64,000 nucleotides of DNA from Marinobacter sp. NP-4(2019) (GCF_003994855.1 NZ_CP034142.1:620001-684000); one strand, 5' to 3'. Counted from the stretch's first letter, positions 1-9,314 are shown. The notes: generated from the sequence alone by a model not told the origin. Program-made: numbers and translations.

Positions 1-734
1 ATCAGAAGAACCTGAGTGGAGACCGACACTTCAATGCCGACCAGGTAATTAAGCCCTGCGTTAATTTGCTGAGCGCCCAGGCCAAGCGAGGTAGCGATGC
101 CGAACACGGTGCCGAATACGGCCAGCAGGTCGGCGACGTGCCCGATCGGACCATAAATCCGATCACCAAAGATCGGATACAGGCTCGAACGAATCGACAG
201 CGGCAACCCTTTACGGTAGGCGAAATACGCTAACGTCAGACCGGCCAGAGAGAACAGTGCCCAACCGTGCAGCCCCCAATGGAAGATGGCAACACGCATG
301 GCCACCTGTGCCGCTGCCACGGTTTTTTCCTGGCCGGCCTCAATCAAAGGCGTGCCCTGGAAATGGTAAATCGGTTCTGCAATGCTCCAGAACAGGATGC
401 CAATACCAATCCCGGCTCCGAACAACATCGAGAACCAGGAGAAGTTACTGAACTCCGGCCTGTCGTCATCCTTGCCCAGACGAATATCACCGTACCGGCT
501 GAAAACCAACCAGATCGAAAGCATCAGCGCCAGGCTCATGAACGCGACGTAATACCAGGCCAGGTCGGTCGCTATAAAAGCCTTGATATTGCCGTACAAC
601 GAATTGGCATACTCTGGAACAACCACGGTGAACAACACGAACGCCAACACCAGAAGCCCGGAGCCGATTGCCATTACAGGGTTGGTTCGGGCCAGTAAAC
701 CAGAACCACGGAGCATCAATTTTTTGTTATCCAT
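1..734 (-). CDS. BCCT family betaine/choline/carnitine transporter (partial, C-terminus beyond window)
   Basis: The minus-strand reading frame opens with ATG at 734 and runs off the left edge without a stop, giving about 244 N-terminal residues. It begins MDNKKLMLRGSGLL and contains the diagnostic BCCT segments GAGIGIGILFWSIAEP and HWGLHGWALFSLAGLTLAYF, followed by GYxKGLP-like and GDRIYGPIGH stretches. BCCT proteins are inner-membrane, sodium- or proton-coupled importers of quaternary ammonium osmolytes such as glycine betaine, choline or carnitine. The start lies one base downstream of the stop of the universal stress protein gene, so the two are probably co-transcribed. The exact substrate cannot be read from the N-terminal part. 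Confidence 0.9.
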   Translation of the reverse strand, partial: MDNKKLMLRGSGLLARTNPVMAIGSGLLVLAFVLFTVVVPEYANSLYGNIKAFIATDLAWYYVAFMSLALMLSIWLVFSRYGDIRLGKDDDRPEFSNFSWFSMLFGAGIGIGILFWSIAEPIYHFQGTPLIEAGQEKTVAAAQVAMRVAIFHWGLHGWALFSLAGLTLAYFAYRKGLPLSIRSSLYPIFGDRIYGPIGHVADLLAVFGTVFGIATSLGLGAQQINAGLNYLVGIEVSVSTQVLL

Positions 735-735
735 C

Positions 736-1188
736 TTAACGATCCTCATTTCTTTCACGCACGACCATGACAGAGCTCTTGGCATGCCGTGTGACGTAGG
801 CGGCAATTGCGCTGATAAGATAATCGGTTGCTTTCGGGCGGTGTGACGCCATGACAATCAGATCAGCATCGATCTTCGCTGCCATGCGCAGGATCTGCTT
901 GTCTATTCGCCCCTGACCGACAAGTGAGCGGGAGTGAATCGACTCCGGCACTTCCCTTGCTCGCAATGTCTCCAGCGCATCCAAACCTTTATCCCGCAGC
1001 TTCTCGTCAAGACCATCGGGCAAGTGCACCGCAATTGCGGGGATTTCAGCCTCCGGCACCACGGTCATCAGGCAAAGGGTCGCCTGATCGTTGCTGGCTA
1101 GGTCTATCGCCGCTGGCAGAGCCGAGCGCCAGGTACTCTCAAGTGCTGGGTCCAGCGGCACCAGAATCGTTTTGAACTTGTTTGTCAT
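736..1188 (-). CDS. Universal stress protein (UspA family)
   Basis: A 150-residue cytoplasmic protein of UspA length. It starts MTNKFKTILVPLDPALEST (the typical 'kILVPlD' first strand) and ends with the nucleotide-binding signature region DADLIVMASHRPKATDYLISAIAAYVTRHAKSSVMVVRE, where the usual G-2x-G-9x-G(S/T) motif is degenerate. I chose ATG at 1188 rather than an upstream in-frame start at 1242 because GAGGACG sits just before it and the Usp fold begins there. It is followed at 1-nt spacing by the BCCT transporter; Usp proteins are often encoded next to transporters and may modulate them, but that role is inferred here. Confidence 0.88.
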   Translation of the reverse strand: MTNKFKTILVPLDPALESTWRSALPAAIDLASNDQATLCLMTVVPEAEIPAIAVHLPDGLDEKLRDKGLDALETLRAREVPESIHSRSLVGQGRIDKQILRMAAKIDADLIVMASHRPKATDYLISAIAAYVTRHAKSSVMVVRERNEDR

Positions 1189-1314
1189 GCTTCGTCCTCG
1201 ATGTTTTGTTGTTATCTGTAAGGCAACAGGAAGTCGCGCCATCGAGCGGCGTCAACTCGAAGTGGGGCTATTGTTAGCCGAAACACCTGAGGTTTTGAAT
1301 CAATAAAAACCGCC

Positions 1315-1381
1315 CCTCAGACCAAAGTTTTTTTATGGGTAGGCGGGGAGCGAACAGCCATAAAAAAAATGGGGTCTGAGG
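1315..1381. terminator. Long hairpin, possible bidirectional terminator or structured repeat
   Basis: The arms at 1315-1338 and 1358-1381 are inverted repeats: CCTCAGACC pairs with GGTCTGAGG, and TTTTTTTATGG pairs with CCATAAAAAAA, interrupted by a 4-nt internal mismatch (AAAG versus ATGG). The loop is about 19 nt. A T-run follows the right arm at 1386-1391. It lies in the 376-nt gap between the start of the usp gene and the start of the CoA-transferase gene, the only clear structure in that gap, so it may separate divergent transcripts. No gene is seen in the gap. Confidence 0.5.
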
Positions 1382-1564
1382 CCCATTTTTTATTGCTGGT
1401 TCGCAGTCAGTCTTTGTCTCTAATATCTGGGCAATCGAAACAACCGGTCGCAACGCTGGCTGGTCAGTGGTTTCGGTGACGTTTACCTATACCAACAAGA
1501 TCACGCCCAACGCGGTGCCTTCGATAGCAAAACGTTGGAACAAGAATCAGAGGGAAAGACTGCA

Positions 1565-4078
1565 ATGAATAACGAGACCCAATTACCCCTTGAAGGTGTT
1601 CGCGTCGTCGATTTTGGCCAGCAGATCGCAGGCCCGGCCGTCGCTATGGTGTTGGCCGATTTTGGCGCCACCGTCGTTCACGTAGATCCGCTGGAAGGCC
1701 CGCAGTGGGATAATCCCGCAAATGCTGTTCTTAACCGTAATAAAAGCTGCATCCGGCTTGACCTGAAACAGCAGGACGATCTGTCAAAGGCATTGGCACT
1801 GATTGCCGAGGCAGACATCGTTGTAGAGAGTTTCCGGCCGGGTGTCATGAAAAAGCTTGGCGTCGACTTCCAGCAGCTACGGGAGGAGCGTCCTGATCTG
1901 ATCACGCTGTCTGTGCCGGGCTTCGCCAGCAACGACTCACTGCGCCGGGAATGGAAAGCCACAGAGGCGGTTGTCGCAGCTTCCTGCGGTGCCTTTACCG
2001 ACATGGGGTTCAACCGGGTCCTGATGGGCATCAATCCCAGCTTTTCGCCCCTGCCTCTGGGATCGTCCTATGCCATTTCCCTGGCGGCAAGTTCCATAGC
2101 ACTCGCTTTGTTCGAGCGTGAAAAGACTGGCCGCGGAGACAGCATTGAGGTTCCTGTGGCCGCTGCACTTATGGAGGGACTGTCTTATAACTCCTACGTC
2201 GTTGAGGGTCTTCCCGAACGTTACAAAACGATGCGGGAGCACGAAATCGAGCACCGCAAGGCCAACAACATTCCGATGGATCTGAGCTATGATGACCTTC
2301 AGGAATATCTCGATCCGTTTTTCCGTACCTACGAATGTTCCGACGGCCGAATGTTCTACTGTGTGTGTCCATCCCACCGGAATCATGCCAAGCGCTGTCT
2401 GCAACTGCTCGGGATATACGATGAGCTGCTTGCCGAAGGCCTGCCCGATGTAAAAGACTTGCATATGCCCATCTCCGAGTGGGATGGCGAGACTTCCATC
2501 GGAGTCTATCCGTTGCCCAGGAAGTGGGCTGACATCATCTCAACTAAGATGAAAAAAGCATTCCTGACGCGCACCTCCGAGGAGTGGGGTCAATTATTTG
2601 GTGAGGGGCAGATCCCCGGTGCGCCCCACCGTACCACCCAGGAATGGGTGAACAGTGAACATACCAACACCGCAGGCCTGATTATCGAAGTGGAGGATCC
2701 GGAGTTCGGTCGAATGAAGCAACCCGGACCGATCGCCTGGCTGGAGGATATCGGCGCCGATATGCTGAGTCCGCGTCCGCGAAGAAACGTTAGCTACGAT
2801 GAAGCCCTTGCTGAGCTGAAAACTGTTGCGGCGGCAGAAAACGTTACCCGTCCAACGGGCACAAACATTGGGCCGGTCAGTAACAAAGGTTGGCTGGAAG
2901 GGGTACGAATTCTGGACCTGACCAACGTCATTGCCGGCCCTCATTCAACAGCATTCCTCAGCCGCTTCGGTGCCGAAGTGATCAAGGTCGATCCCATTAC
3001 GCCGTTGTATGATCCGCTTATCGGAACCCTTTTCACTTTCCAGACCGGTGTCAACAAACAAAGTGCGTTGATCGACATCATGAGTGAAGAAGGCCGGGAG
3101 GCTTTCAATCGTCTGGTCCGAACCGTGGATATGGTTGTGATCAACGCGCCAGAACGTCAGATCAAAACACTGGGCCTGGATCATGAAACCCTTCAAAGCG
3201 TTAATCCCGGCGTTCTATTCTGCCGCTTGGACTGCCTGGGAGGCCCCGTTCGTGGTCCCAAAACCGATTACATCGGATACGATGACATCGTCCAGGCCAA
3301 CAGTGGCATCATGAGCCGCTTTGGCGGACCAGCCACGCCGGAGGAGCATGCGCACCTTGGCACGCTCGACGTGAACTGTGGTTTTGCAGCCGGGCTGGCC
3401 ATGTCAGTGGCGTTGTATCGCAAACACAAAACCGGCGAGGTCTCCAGGGCACGGACTTCCCTGTCCGCTGTTACTAACTTCGCGCAAGCACCCTTTGCGT
3501 TCGACTACGAGGGACGGGCACCGTTTAACGAACCCTCCGGCCGTCAGGTGTTGGGCAACCATGAGCTGTCGCACTTCTACCCAACGCGCGAAGGCTGGAT
3601 CTTCCTGGATTCGAGCCGGGAGGAGTTGTCGAAACTGGAGGAGGTTGAGGGACTCTGTGGCATTTCACAGGCAGTGGACATTCCAGCATTTCTGACGGCT
3701 GCCTTTGCCAAGGCACCGGCCAGTTACTGGGCAGATCAGCTTCAGGCTGCGGATATTGCAGCTGCGGTTCCCATGTCTATCGAGAGCCTGCGAGCACAAT
3801 ACAGTCGCGAGGCTGATGGCACACCGGGCACAACTCTCGGCAGCTATGCTTTCTCGATCTTCCGGGATCATCCGAGTGGCCACTGCATTACGCAAGTAGA
3901 TCATTATTCGATCCGACCCTCCGAAGCGATGATCCGGGCCTTCCGGCCTGCCGAGCGGTTTGGCCATTCAACGCGGGAGGTATTGGCGAGTGTAGGTTAC
4001 AGCGACAATGAAATAGACGGCTTGATCGAGCGAGAGATAGCAGGCACCGGCTGGGGTAAGGAGTACCTGCCAAGCTAA
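1565..4078 (+). CDS. Tandem-domain family III CoA-transferase (CaiB/BaiF-like fusion)
   Basis: The protein has 837 residues, about twice the usual 400 for this family, because two CoA-transferase III domains are fused. Domain one (about residues 5-410) begins GVRVVDFGQQIAGPAVAMVL; domain two (about 440-835) begins GVRILDLTNVIAGPHSTAFL. Such enzymes move CoA from an acyl-CoA donor to a carboxylic acid through an Asp-anhydride intermediate. Domain two keeps a candidate catalytic Asp602 in LGTLDVNCGFAAG; the matching site in domain one reads PLGSSYAISLAAS (Ser167/168), so domain one is probably structural. ATG 1565 is preferred over ATG 1535 because GAGGGAAAG precedes it and the domain starts there. 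It stands alone, so the substrate is unknown; it could activate an aromatic or side-chain acid for the neighbouring catabolic genes. Confidence 0.88.
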   Translation: MNNETQLPLEGVRVVDFGQQIAGPAVAMVLADFGATVVHVDPLEGPQWDNPANAVLNRNKSCIRLDLKQQDDLSKALALIAEADIVVESFRPGVMKKLGVDFQQLREERPDLITLSVPGFASNDSLRREWKATEAVVAASCGAFTDMGFNRVLMGINPSFSPLPLGSSYAISLAASSIALALFEREKTGRGDSIEVPVAAALMEGLSYNSYVVEGLPERYKTMREHEIEHRKANNIPMDLSYDDLQEYLDPFFRTYECSDGRMFYCVCPSHRNHAKRCLQLLGIYDELLAEGLPDVKDLHMPISEWDGETSIGVYPLPRKWADIISTKMKKAFLTRTSEEWGQLFGEGQIPGAPHRTTQEWVNSEHTNTAGLIIEVEDPEFGRMKQPGPIAWLEDIGADMLSPRPRRNVSYDEALAELKTVAAAENVTRPTGTNIGPVSNKGWLEGVRILDLTNVIAGPHSTAFLSRFGAEVIKVDPITPLYDPLIGTLFTFQTGVNKQSALIDIMSEEGREAFNRLVRTVDMVVINAPERQIKTLGLDHETLQSVNPGVLFCRLDCLGGPVRGPKTDYIGYDDIVQANSGIMSRFGGPATPEEHAHLGTLDVNCGFAAGLAMSVALYRKHKTGEVSRARTSLSAVTNFAQAPFAFDYEGRAPFNEPSGRQVLGNHELSHFYPTREGWIFLDSSREELSKLEEVEGLCGISQAVDIPAFLTAAFAKAPASYWADQLQAADIAAAVPMSIESLRAQYSREADGTPGTTLGSYAFSIFRDHPSGHCITQVDHYSIRPSEAMIRAFRPAERFGHSTREVLASVGYSDNEIDGLIEREIAGTGWGKEYLPS

Positions 4079-4738
4079 GGCAAGACCTATTGCGCGGAAA
4101 ATGACCTCATAGGCGACTTCGGAAACACCGGAGTCGCCCTGACTTGAGAAGACACCATGTCAGGGTTAGCAGGGAATTTTTTATTCAGTCTCAGCGCCTG
4201 TTCTTCCATTTGGCCTGGAAAACCGGGCCTGGACTCAGATCGCCTTGTGAGCGATCTTCGGGGCTTCGCCCCGCCTTCGCTTTGCTGCGGCGCCCAAATC
4301 GCTTTCGCGATTTGTATTCGGTCGCTTAGCAACCTCACCCCTATGGGGCCGTCGTCACTACGTTCCGACGTTCCCTCCGCCTGAGTTGCAGGCTCCGGGT
4401 CGAACGCAGGTTCTCACCAGGGCTGGGATGGTTCAGGCAGTTAGGTCATTTGTTAGCCCTTCAAGAAGAACCTTTTTAAACCATCAGTTGCACTATTTAC
4501 GCCTATTGTGGGCACAGGGTTGTCTGGTAAACGTTGTCCGGAATCTACCAATTTTACCGCTGCCCTGTGCCCATATTCATGTACCCTATGTGACCAATCC
4601 TTGACAGGCAACACACGAAATTTTGTTTGGTTTAGGGTGACTTAAATCGGACAGTTTGGCCTACTGCTCACCAGATATAGGAACAAAGTCTACGGTTATA
4701 GTTGGTGTTTCAGCCAGGTGACGGCAGCGTCAGTGATC
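4079..4738. other. Intergenic stretch of 660 nt with a structured repeat
   Basis: This gap between the CoA-transferase and the convergent IclR gene holds a repeat made of several short hairpins (4232-4420) that recurs in shorter form at 19765-19870. The remaining sequence shows no convincing gene: the short open frames here lack ribosome binding sites and overlap the hairpins. A promoter is not obvious. Confidence 0.6.
4232..4420. repeat. Dispersed structured repeat, long copy
   Basis: The segment starts GACTCAGATCGCCTTGTG and ends GTCGAACGCAGGTTCTCACC. It contains successive stem-loops: GATCGC/GCGATC, GGGGC/GCCCC, AAATCGC-TTTC-GCGATTT (4296-4313), CCCC/GGGG and CGTCG-type stems. The same beginning, the GGGGCTTCGCCCC stem, a GTCGTC..CTA..TCCGACG block and the same ending recur at 19765-19870. 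The 4.2-kb copy is longer because it carries an extra internal block. It is non-coding and lies just after a gene, as repeat elements of this kind often do. Confidence 0.75.
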
Positions 4739-5536
4739 TTACTCAGCCTGGCTGGATAACTGGCTTTCAATCTGGTCCCTGATTTTCTCCATCGCAGGAA
4801 GGTATTTTTTGGCGGCCTCGTCAATAGACATCGCCTCTGCAATGTAAACAAGGTTCAGGCAGGCCAGCACCTCTTCTCCAGATCGGATAGGGATGGCTAT
4901 GGAGGCAATTCTTTCCTCCTCGGTCCAGTTCATAAAGTTTTCACCGAAGCCCTTGCGTCGGGTGCGACGGATCAGGTTATCCACGGTCTGGGGATCTCTT
5001 GCGATCTCTCCTTCCCGGTCATCACGGCTGGCTAACAAGGCGATGAGTTCCTTTTGTTCCTTCTCTGGACAGAAGGCGATATAAGCCAGCCCCAGGGCTG
5101 TCTCCAGAATGGGAAGTCGTCGACCAACCATTGAACGGTGAAATGAAAGCCGGCTGAACCGGTGTGTGGTTTCCCGGATGATCATCGCATCCACATCCAA
5201 TGTGCCAAGATCGGTAGGCCACAGCACTTCATTGAGCAGTTTCCCCAGTAACGGAGCCGCAACGGCGGATATCCAGTGTTCATCCCTGAAGCCCTCGCTC
5301 AGTTCCCGCACCCGCATGGTCAGTCGATAGGTGTCATCGGACGGGCTACGGCGAACATAACCCTCGCTTTGTAATGTCTCCAGCAGTCGCCGCACGGTTG
5401 TCCGGTGTATGCCTGTCATTTCTGACAGTCGCGCCGGTGTAGCACCCACCGGTTCTCGGTTCAGGGCGTTGAGCAAGGCCAGTCCCCGGGTTAGACCGCG
5501 GACCGTTTTGTAGCTGGCAGTTGATCTCGGTTCCAT
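4739..5536 (-). CDS. mhpR: IclR family regulator of the mhp operon (MhpR-like)
   Basis: The 265-residue protein matches the usual IclR length. Residues about 15-75 form the winged helix-turn-helix (LTRGLALLNALNREPVGATPARLSEMTGIHRTTVRRLLETL), and the rest is the ligand-binding IclR domain with AAPLLGKL and the ISIAIPIRSGEEVLACLNLVY stretch. It is transcribed away from the meta-cleavage operon with a 196-nt shared control region that contains a near-match to the MhpR operator. In E. coli MhpR activates mhpABCDFE with 3-(3-hydroxyphenyl)propionate-type inducers. Family and context make the same job likely; the inducer is inferred. Confidence 0.85.
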   Translation of the reverse strand: MEPRSTASYKTVRGLTRGLALLNALNREPVGATPARLSEMTGIHRTTVRRLLETLQSEGYVRRSPSDDTYRLTMRVRELSEGFRDEHWISAVAAPLLGKLLNEVLWPTDLGTLDVDAMIIRETTHRFSRLSFHRSMVGRRLPILETALGLAYIAFCPEKEQKELIALLASRDDREGEIARDPQTVDNLIRRTRRKGFGENFMNWTEEERIASIAIPIRSGEEVLACLNLVYIAEAMSIDEAAKKYLPAMEKIRDQIESQLSSQAE

Positions 5537-5557
5537 TCGAATTTGACCTGATGGGCC

Positions 5558-5574
5558 GGTGCACTATGTGCACT
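5558..5574. promoter_or_regulatory. Predicted MhpR operator upstream of mhpA
   Basis: The 17 bases GGTGCACTATGTGCACT form a palindrome (GTGCAC-TAT-GTGCAC) in the regulator/mhpA intergenic region, just upstream of the regulator start. From memory, the E. coli MhpR operator is GGTGCACCTGGTGCACA, which this matches at 13 of 17 positions with both GTGCAC half-sites intact. A second similar site is at 12195-12211. Confidence 0.7.
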
Positions 5575-5732
5575 AAGCCTCTGGTTTTCGTTGAGGGCAG
5601 TTCAGACTGATTTTTATACTGCTTGCGACAATGACAAATGACAATTTTAGCCTAACTCAGCGAGCAAACCCGGACCTCGGGCTGGGTCGCCAAATCCAGA
5701 GCTCTCGGGCTTCTGCTTAGCAAGGTGTTCTT

Positions 5733-7412
5733 ATGAATAGTTTCCAAAAAACAAGCAAGGTTTCTCCCGATTATACCGGCAAAGTGGCCATTCTGGGTGC
5801 CGGTCCCGTTGGTCTGACCATCGCCAACTATCTCGGCCAGGCCGGGGTGGAGGTCGTGGTGATTGAAAAGCTCGACGAGCTGATCGATTACCCCCGGGCC
5901 ATTGGTATCGACGATGAGTCACTGCGCACTATTCAGTCCATCGGGCTGATTGATGACGTGCTGCCTCATACCACACCTTACCATGCCATGAGGTTCCTGA
6001 CGCCGAAGGGGCGCTGTTTCGCGGATATTCAGCCGATGACCGACGAGTTCGGTTGGTCCCGAAGGAATGCGTTTATCCAGCCGCAGGTGGATGCGGTACT
6101 GCATCGCGGCCTGAGTCGGTTTGAAAATGTGCAGGTCCTGTTCTCGCGGGATGTCCAGGAGTTTGAGCAGGATGCCGACGGCGTAACGCTTGTCGCTGAC
6201 GGTCCCGAAGGCAAGAAAGAATCGATTCGAGCCGATTACCTGATTGCCTGTGATGGCGGTAATAGTTATGTGCGCCGCACCCTGGGCATCAGTTTCGACG
6301 GCAAAACCGCTCCGAACCAGTGGATCGTGGTGGATATCGCAAACGATCCCCTGTCAACGCCAAACGTTTATCTGTGCGCCGATCCGGAGCGGCCCTATGT
6401 ATCTGCAGCGTTGCCCCACGCTACCCGTCGCTTTGAATTTATGGTGATGCCGGGTGAAACGGAAGAGCAGCTCAGTAAACCGGAAAACATGCGTGAACTG
6501 TTGCGCAAGGTCATCCCGAACCCCGACAACGTTGAGCTGATCAGAAGCCGCGTATACACCCATAACGCTCGCCTTGCCGGGCAGTTCCGTAAGGACAGAA
6601 TTCTGCTGGCAGGTGATGCGGCCCATATCATGCCGGTCTGGCAGGGCCAGGGTTACAACAGTGGTATGCGGGATGCCTTCAACCTGGCGTGGAAGCTGTC
6701 GCTGGTGGTCCAGGGCAAGGCCGGCCCCGAGCTGCTCGACACGTATGAGATCGAGCGTAGGGATCATGCCAAGGCGATGATTGATCTGTCAGTCATGGCG
6801 GGTCATGTGCTGGCTCCTCCGAAGCGTTGGCAGGGGGCACTGCGTGACGGGTTGTCCTGGATGATGGGGTATATCCCTCCGGTAAAGCGATATTTCCTTG
6901 AAATGCGATTCAAGCCGATGCCCAAGTATGAGAACGGCGCCCAGGTGGAAGTTAAGAAGGGTGTCAAGGATTCCCCGGTGGGCAAGATGTTTATCCAGCC
7001 CCGGGTTTTGCGTGAGTCCGGCGAGGAAGGCTTGTTGGATGATGTTATCGGCGATGGTTTTGCGGTTATTGCCTGGGGTGCTGACCCTACCTGGGGGCTG
7101 ACCCGGGAGCAGGTGGAAGCCTGGAAGGCCCTGGGAACCCGCTTTATCCAGGTAGTGCCCGATGTTCAGCTGCGTTGCCCCAGTGATGTCTCTGACGAGG
7201 TGATTCGTATCGGTGACACCCAGGGTCGACTCAAGGAATGGTTTGGCCGGTTCCCCGCTTCGGTGGCCGTATTGCGGCCGGATCGTTTCGTAGGCGCGGT
7301 AGCGATCCCCCAGACACTGGGCGATGTGACCGACGAATACCTGAGTGTGCTCAAGGCATTGCCGCAACATGCGAAAAGCACCGATCAGGCTCCCAATAGC
7401 GAGGTGGCCTGA
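5733..7412 (+). CDS. mhpA: 3-(3-hydroxyphenyl)propionate-type FAD monooxygenase (MhpA)
   Basis: This 559-residue enzyme is a class A flavoprotein hydroxylase that adds a second ring hydroxyl to a phenolic acid using NAD(P)H and oxygen, producing a catechol for ring cleavage. The Rossmann FAD motif is VAILGAGPVGLTIANYLGQAG near residue 20, the DG-type motif is YLIACDGGNSYVRRTLG, and the second FAD motif is RILLAGDAAHIMPVWQGQGYNSG. The C-terminal 130 residues form the thioredoxin-like extension seen in the PheA/MhpA subfamily. It opens the six-gene operon mhpABCDFE and ends one base before the mhpB start. Substrate assignment rests on synteny; a para- or otherwise substituted hydroxyphenylpropanoid is possible. 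Confidence 0.88.
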   Translation: MNSFQKTSKVSPDYTGKVAILGAGPVGLTIANYLGQAGVEVVVIEKLDELIDYPRAIGIDDESLRTIQSIGLIDDVLPHTTPYHAMRFLTPKGRCFADIQPMTDEFGWSRRNAFIQPQVDAVLHRGLSRFENVQVLFSRDVQEFEQDADGVTLVADGPEGKKESIRADYLIACDGGNSYVRRTLGISFDGKTAPNQWIVVDIANDPLSTPNVYLCADPERPYVSAALPHATRRFEFMVMPGETEEQLSKPENMRELLRKVIPNPDNVELIRSRVYTHNARLAGQFRKDRILLAGDAAHIMPVWQGQGYNSGMRDAFNLAWKLSLVVQGKAGPELLDTYEIERRDHAKAMIDLSVMAGHVLAPPKRWQGALRDGLSWMMGYIPPVKRYFLEMRFKPMPKYENGAQVEVKKGVKDSPVGKMFIQPRVLRESGEEGLLDDVIGDGFAVIAWGADPTWGLTREQVEAWKALGTRFIQVVPDVQLRCPSDVSDEVIRIGDTQGRLKEWFGRFPASVAVLRPDRFVGAVAIPQTLGDVTDEYLSVLKALPQHAKSTDQAPNSEVA

Positions 7413-7413
7413 T

Positions 7414-8355
7414 ATGTCGGCACTTTTGCAGTGCTTGTCTCACACTCCCCTGGTGGGCTTTGTTGATCCGGAACAGTCCGTACTCGACGAGGTCAGCGGT
7501 GTGGTGGCAACGGCGCGGGAACAGATTGCAGAATTCGATCCTGAACTGGTGATTCTGTTCGCTCCGGATCATTACAACGGATTCTTCTACGACATCATGC
7601 CGCCGTTCTGTATTGGCACCCGTGCCTACGCCATCGGTGACTTCGGCTCTGCCGCGGGAGAACTGTCGGTGCCGGGTGATCTGGCAGAGGCTGCTATACA
7701 GTTTGTGATGGATGCCGGGGTGGATGTGGCCCTGTCTCACAAGATGCAGGTGGACCATGGGTTTGCGCAGCCTCTTGAGTTTCTTCTGGGCGGCCTGGAC
7801 AGGGTTCCGGTGATTCCGGTGTTTATCAACTCGGTGGCCGTGCCGTTGCCGCCGTTCGAGCGCGCACGCCTGCTGGGTGATGCCCTGGGTCGCTACGCAG
7901 CGTCATTGAACAAACGGGTGCTGATCATTGGTTCCGGTGGTCTGTCCCACCAGCCGCCAGTACCGGAGTTGGCAACGGCCAATGACCACATGAAAGACCG
8001 CCTGCTGGGCAGTGGCCGGGATCTTCCGGCGGATGAGCGGGAAGCCCGTACCAAACGGGTCATCGAGGCTGCCCGTCGTTTTACTGAAGATCAGAACACA
8101 CTTCATCCGCTGAATCCGGAGTGGGATCAGTGGTTCCTCAACCTTCTGGGGGCGAATCGCACGTCCGAACTGGATTCGGTGAGCAATCAGGAGGTTTCCG
8201 AGAAGGCCGGCAAGTCCACCCACGAGGTCAAGGCCTGGGTAGCGGCAGCCGCCGCCATGGCCGCTATTGGTCCTTACCGTGAAAGCGCACGTTACTACCG
8301 CCCGATTCCCGAGTGGATTGCAGGATTCGGAGCGCTTAGCGCCACGACGGTGTAA
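7414..8355 (+). CDS. mhpB: 2,3-dihydroxyphenylpropionate 1,2-dioxygenase (MhpB, class III extradiol)
   Basis: The protein has 313 residues, the same size as E. coli MhpB. It belongs to the LigB-type class III extradiol dioxygenases: it starts LLQCLSHTPLVGF (an N-terminal metal-binding His region) and carries LFAPDHYNGFFYDIMPPFCIG, MQVDHGFAQPLEFLLGG and VLIIGSGGLSHQPPVPE. It uses Fe(II) to cleave a catechol next to the hydroxyls, giving a yellow hydroxymuconic-type product. I chose ATG 7414, one base after the mhpA stop, over an in-frame start inside mhpA. The tight spacing indicates translational coupling. Confidence 0.92.
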   Translation: MSALLQCLSHTPLVGFVDPEQSVLDEVSGVVATAREQIAEFDPELVILFAPDHYNGFFYDIMPPFCIGTRAYAIGDFGSAAGELSVPGDLAEAAIQFVMDAGVDVALSHKMQVDHGFAQPLEFLLGGLDRVPVIPVFINSVAVPLPPFERARLLGDALGRYAASLNKRVLIIGSGGLSHQPPVPELATANDHMKDRLLGSGRDLPADEREARTKRVIEAARRFTEDQNTLHPLNPEWDQWFLNLLGANRTSELDSVSNQEVSEKAGKSTHEVKAWVAAAAAMAAIGPYRESARYYRPIPEWIAGFGALSATTV

Positions 8356-8400
8356 GGCACGGTCAAGCGGCGACACATACCAGATACGAGGTGAGTAAAC

Positions 8401-9267
8401 ATGACTCAGCAATGGACCGAAGAAGGCACCAGTAAATTTGTATCCATCAGGGAAGGCGATGCCGACCTGAACATCCACTACAACGACACCGAATCAGGTG
8501 AAGAAGTTGTGGTGATGCTGCACGGCTCCGGGCCGGGCGCCAGTGGTTGGGCCAACTTCAACCGCAATATCCAGCCACTGACCGAGGCCGGCTATCGGGT
8601 GATCCTGATGGACAGCCCGGGCTGGAGCAAGAGTGACACCATCGTCAACGACGGCTCCCGTTCACATCTCAATGCCCGCGTTCTGAAGGGGCTGGTAGAT
8701 GCTCTGGATCTGAACAGGATTCACATCATCGGTAACTCCATGGGTGGTCACAGTGCGGTGGCGTTTGCACTGGAGTACCCGGAGCACGTGGACAAGCTGA
8801 TCCTAATGGGGGGCGGTACCGGTGGTGGCAGTCTGTTCACGCCCATGCCGGCAGAGGGCATCAAGCGTATCGGCAAGCTGTACCGTGATCCGACCATGGA
8901 AAACCTCAAGGAGATGATGGACATCTTCGTGTTCGATACCAGCAATCTGACCGAAGAGCTGTTCCAGGCGCGCCTGGACAACATCCTGGCCCGCAGGGAT
9001 CACCTGGAGAACTTTGTGAAGAGCTCTCAGGCCAACCCCAAGCAATTCCCGGATGTGGGACACCGACTGGGCGAGATCGCCAATGAGACCCTGATCGTCT
9101 GGGGCCGCGATGATCGCTTCGTACCCATGGACACCGGAATTCGTCTGGTCAACGGACTTCAGCGTGCCGAACTCCACATCTTCAACCGATGCGGCCACTG
9201 GGTGCAGTGGGAATACGCCGACAAGTTCAATCGTATGGTTCTGGATTTCCTCAAGCACGGTATCTGA
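8401..9267 (+). CDS. mhpC: 2-hydroxy-6-ketonona-2,4-diene-1,9-dioate hydrolase (MhpC)
   Basis: This is a 288-residue alpha/beta hydrolase that hydrolyses the C-C bond of the meta-cleavage product, releasing a dicarboxylic acid (succinate for the dihydroxyphenylpropionate route) and 2-hydroxypentadienoate. The oxyanion region is LHGSGPGASGWANF. The nucleophile elbow GNSMGGHSA places Ser113, the acid lies in WGRDDRFVP (Asp237/238) and the catalytic His266 is in NRCGHWVQW, matching the MCP hydrolase triad. It is third gene of the operon, with GAGGTGAG just upstream of the ATG. Confidence 0.92.
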   Translation: MTQQWTEEGTSKFVSIREGDADLNIHYNDTESGEEVVVMLHGSGPGASGWANFNRNIQPLTEAGYRVILMDSPGWSKSDTIVNDGSRSHLNARVLKGLVDALDLNRIHIIGNSMGGHSAVAFALEYPEHVDKLILMGGGTGGGSLFTPMPAEGIKRIGKLYRDPTMENLKEMMDIFVFDTSNLTEELFQARLDNILARRDHLENFVKSSQANPKQFPDVGHRLGEIANETLIVWGRDDRFVPMDTGIRLVNGLQRAELHIFNRCGHWVQWEYADKFNRMVLDFLKHGI

Positions 9268-9314
9268 GGTGCCGGAATTCCATTCACTGAAGGTATTGTC
9301 CACCGGGGAACACT

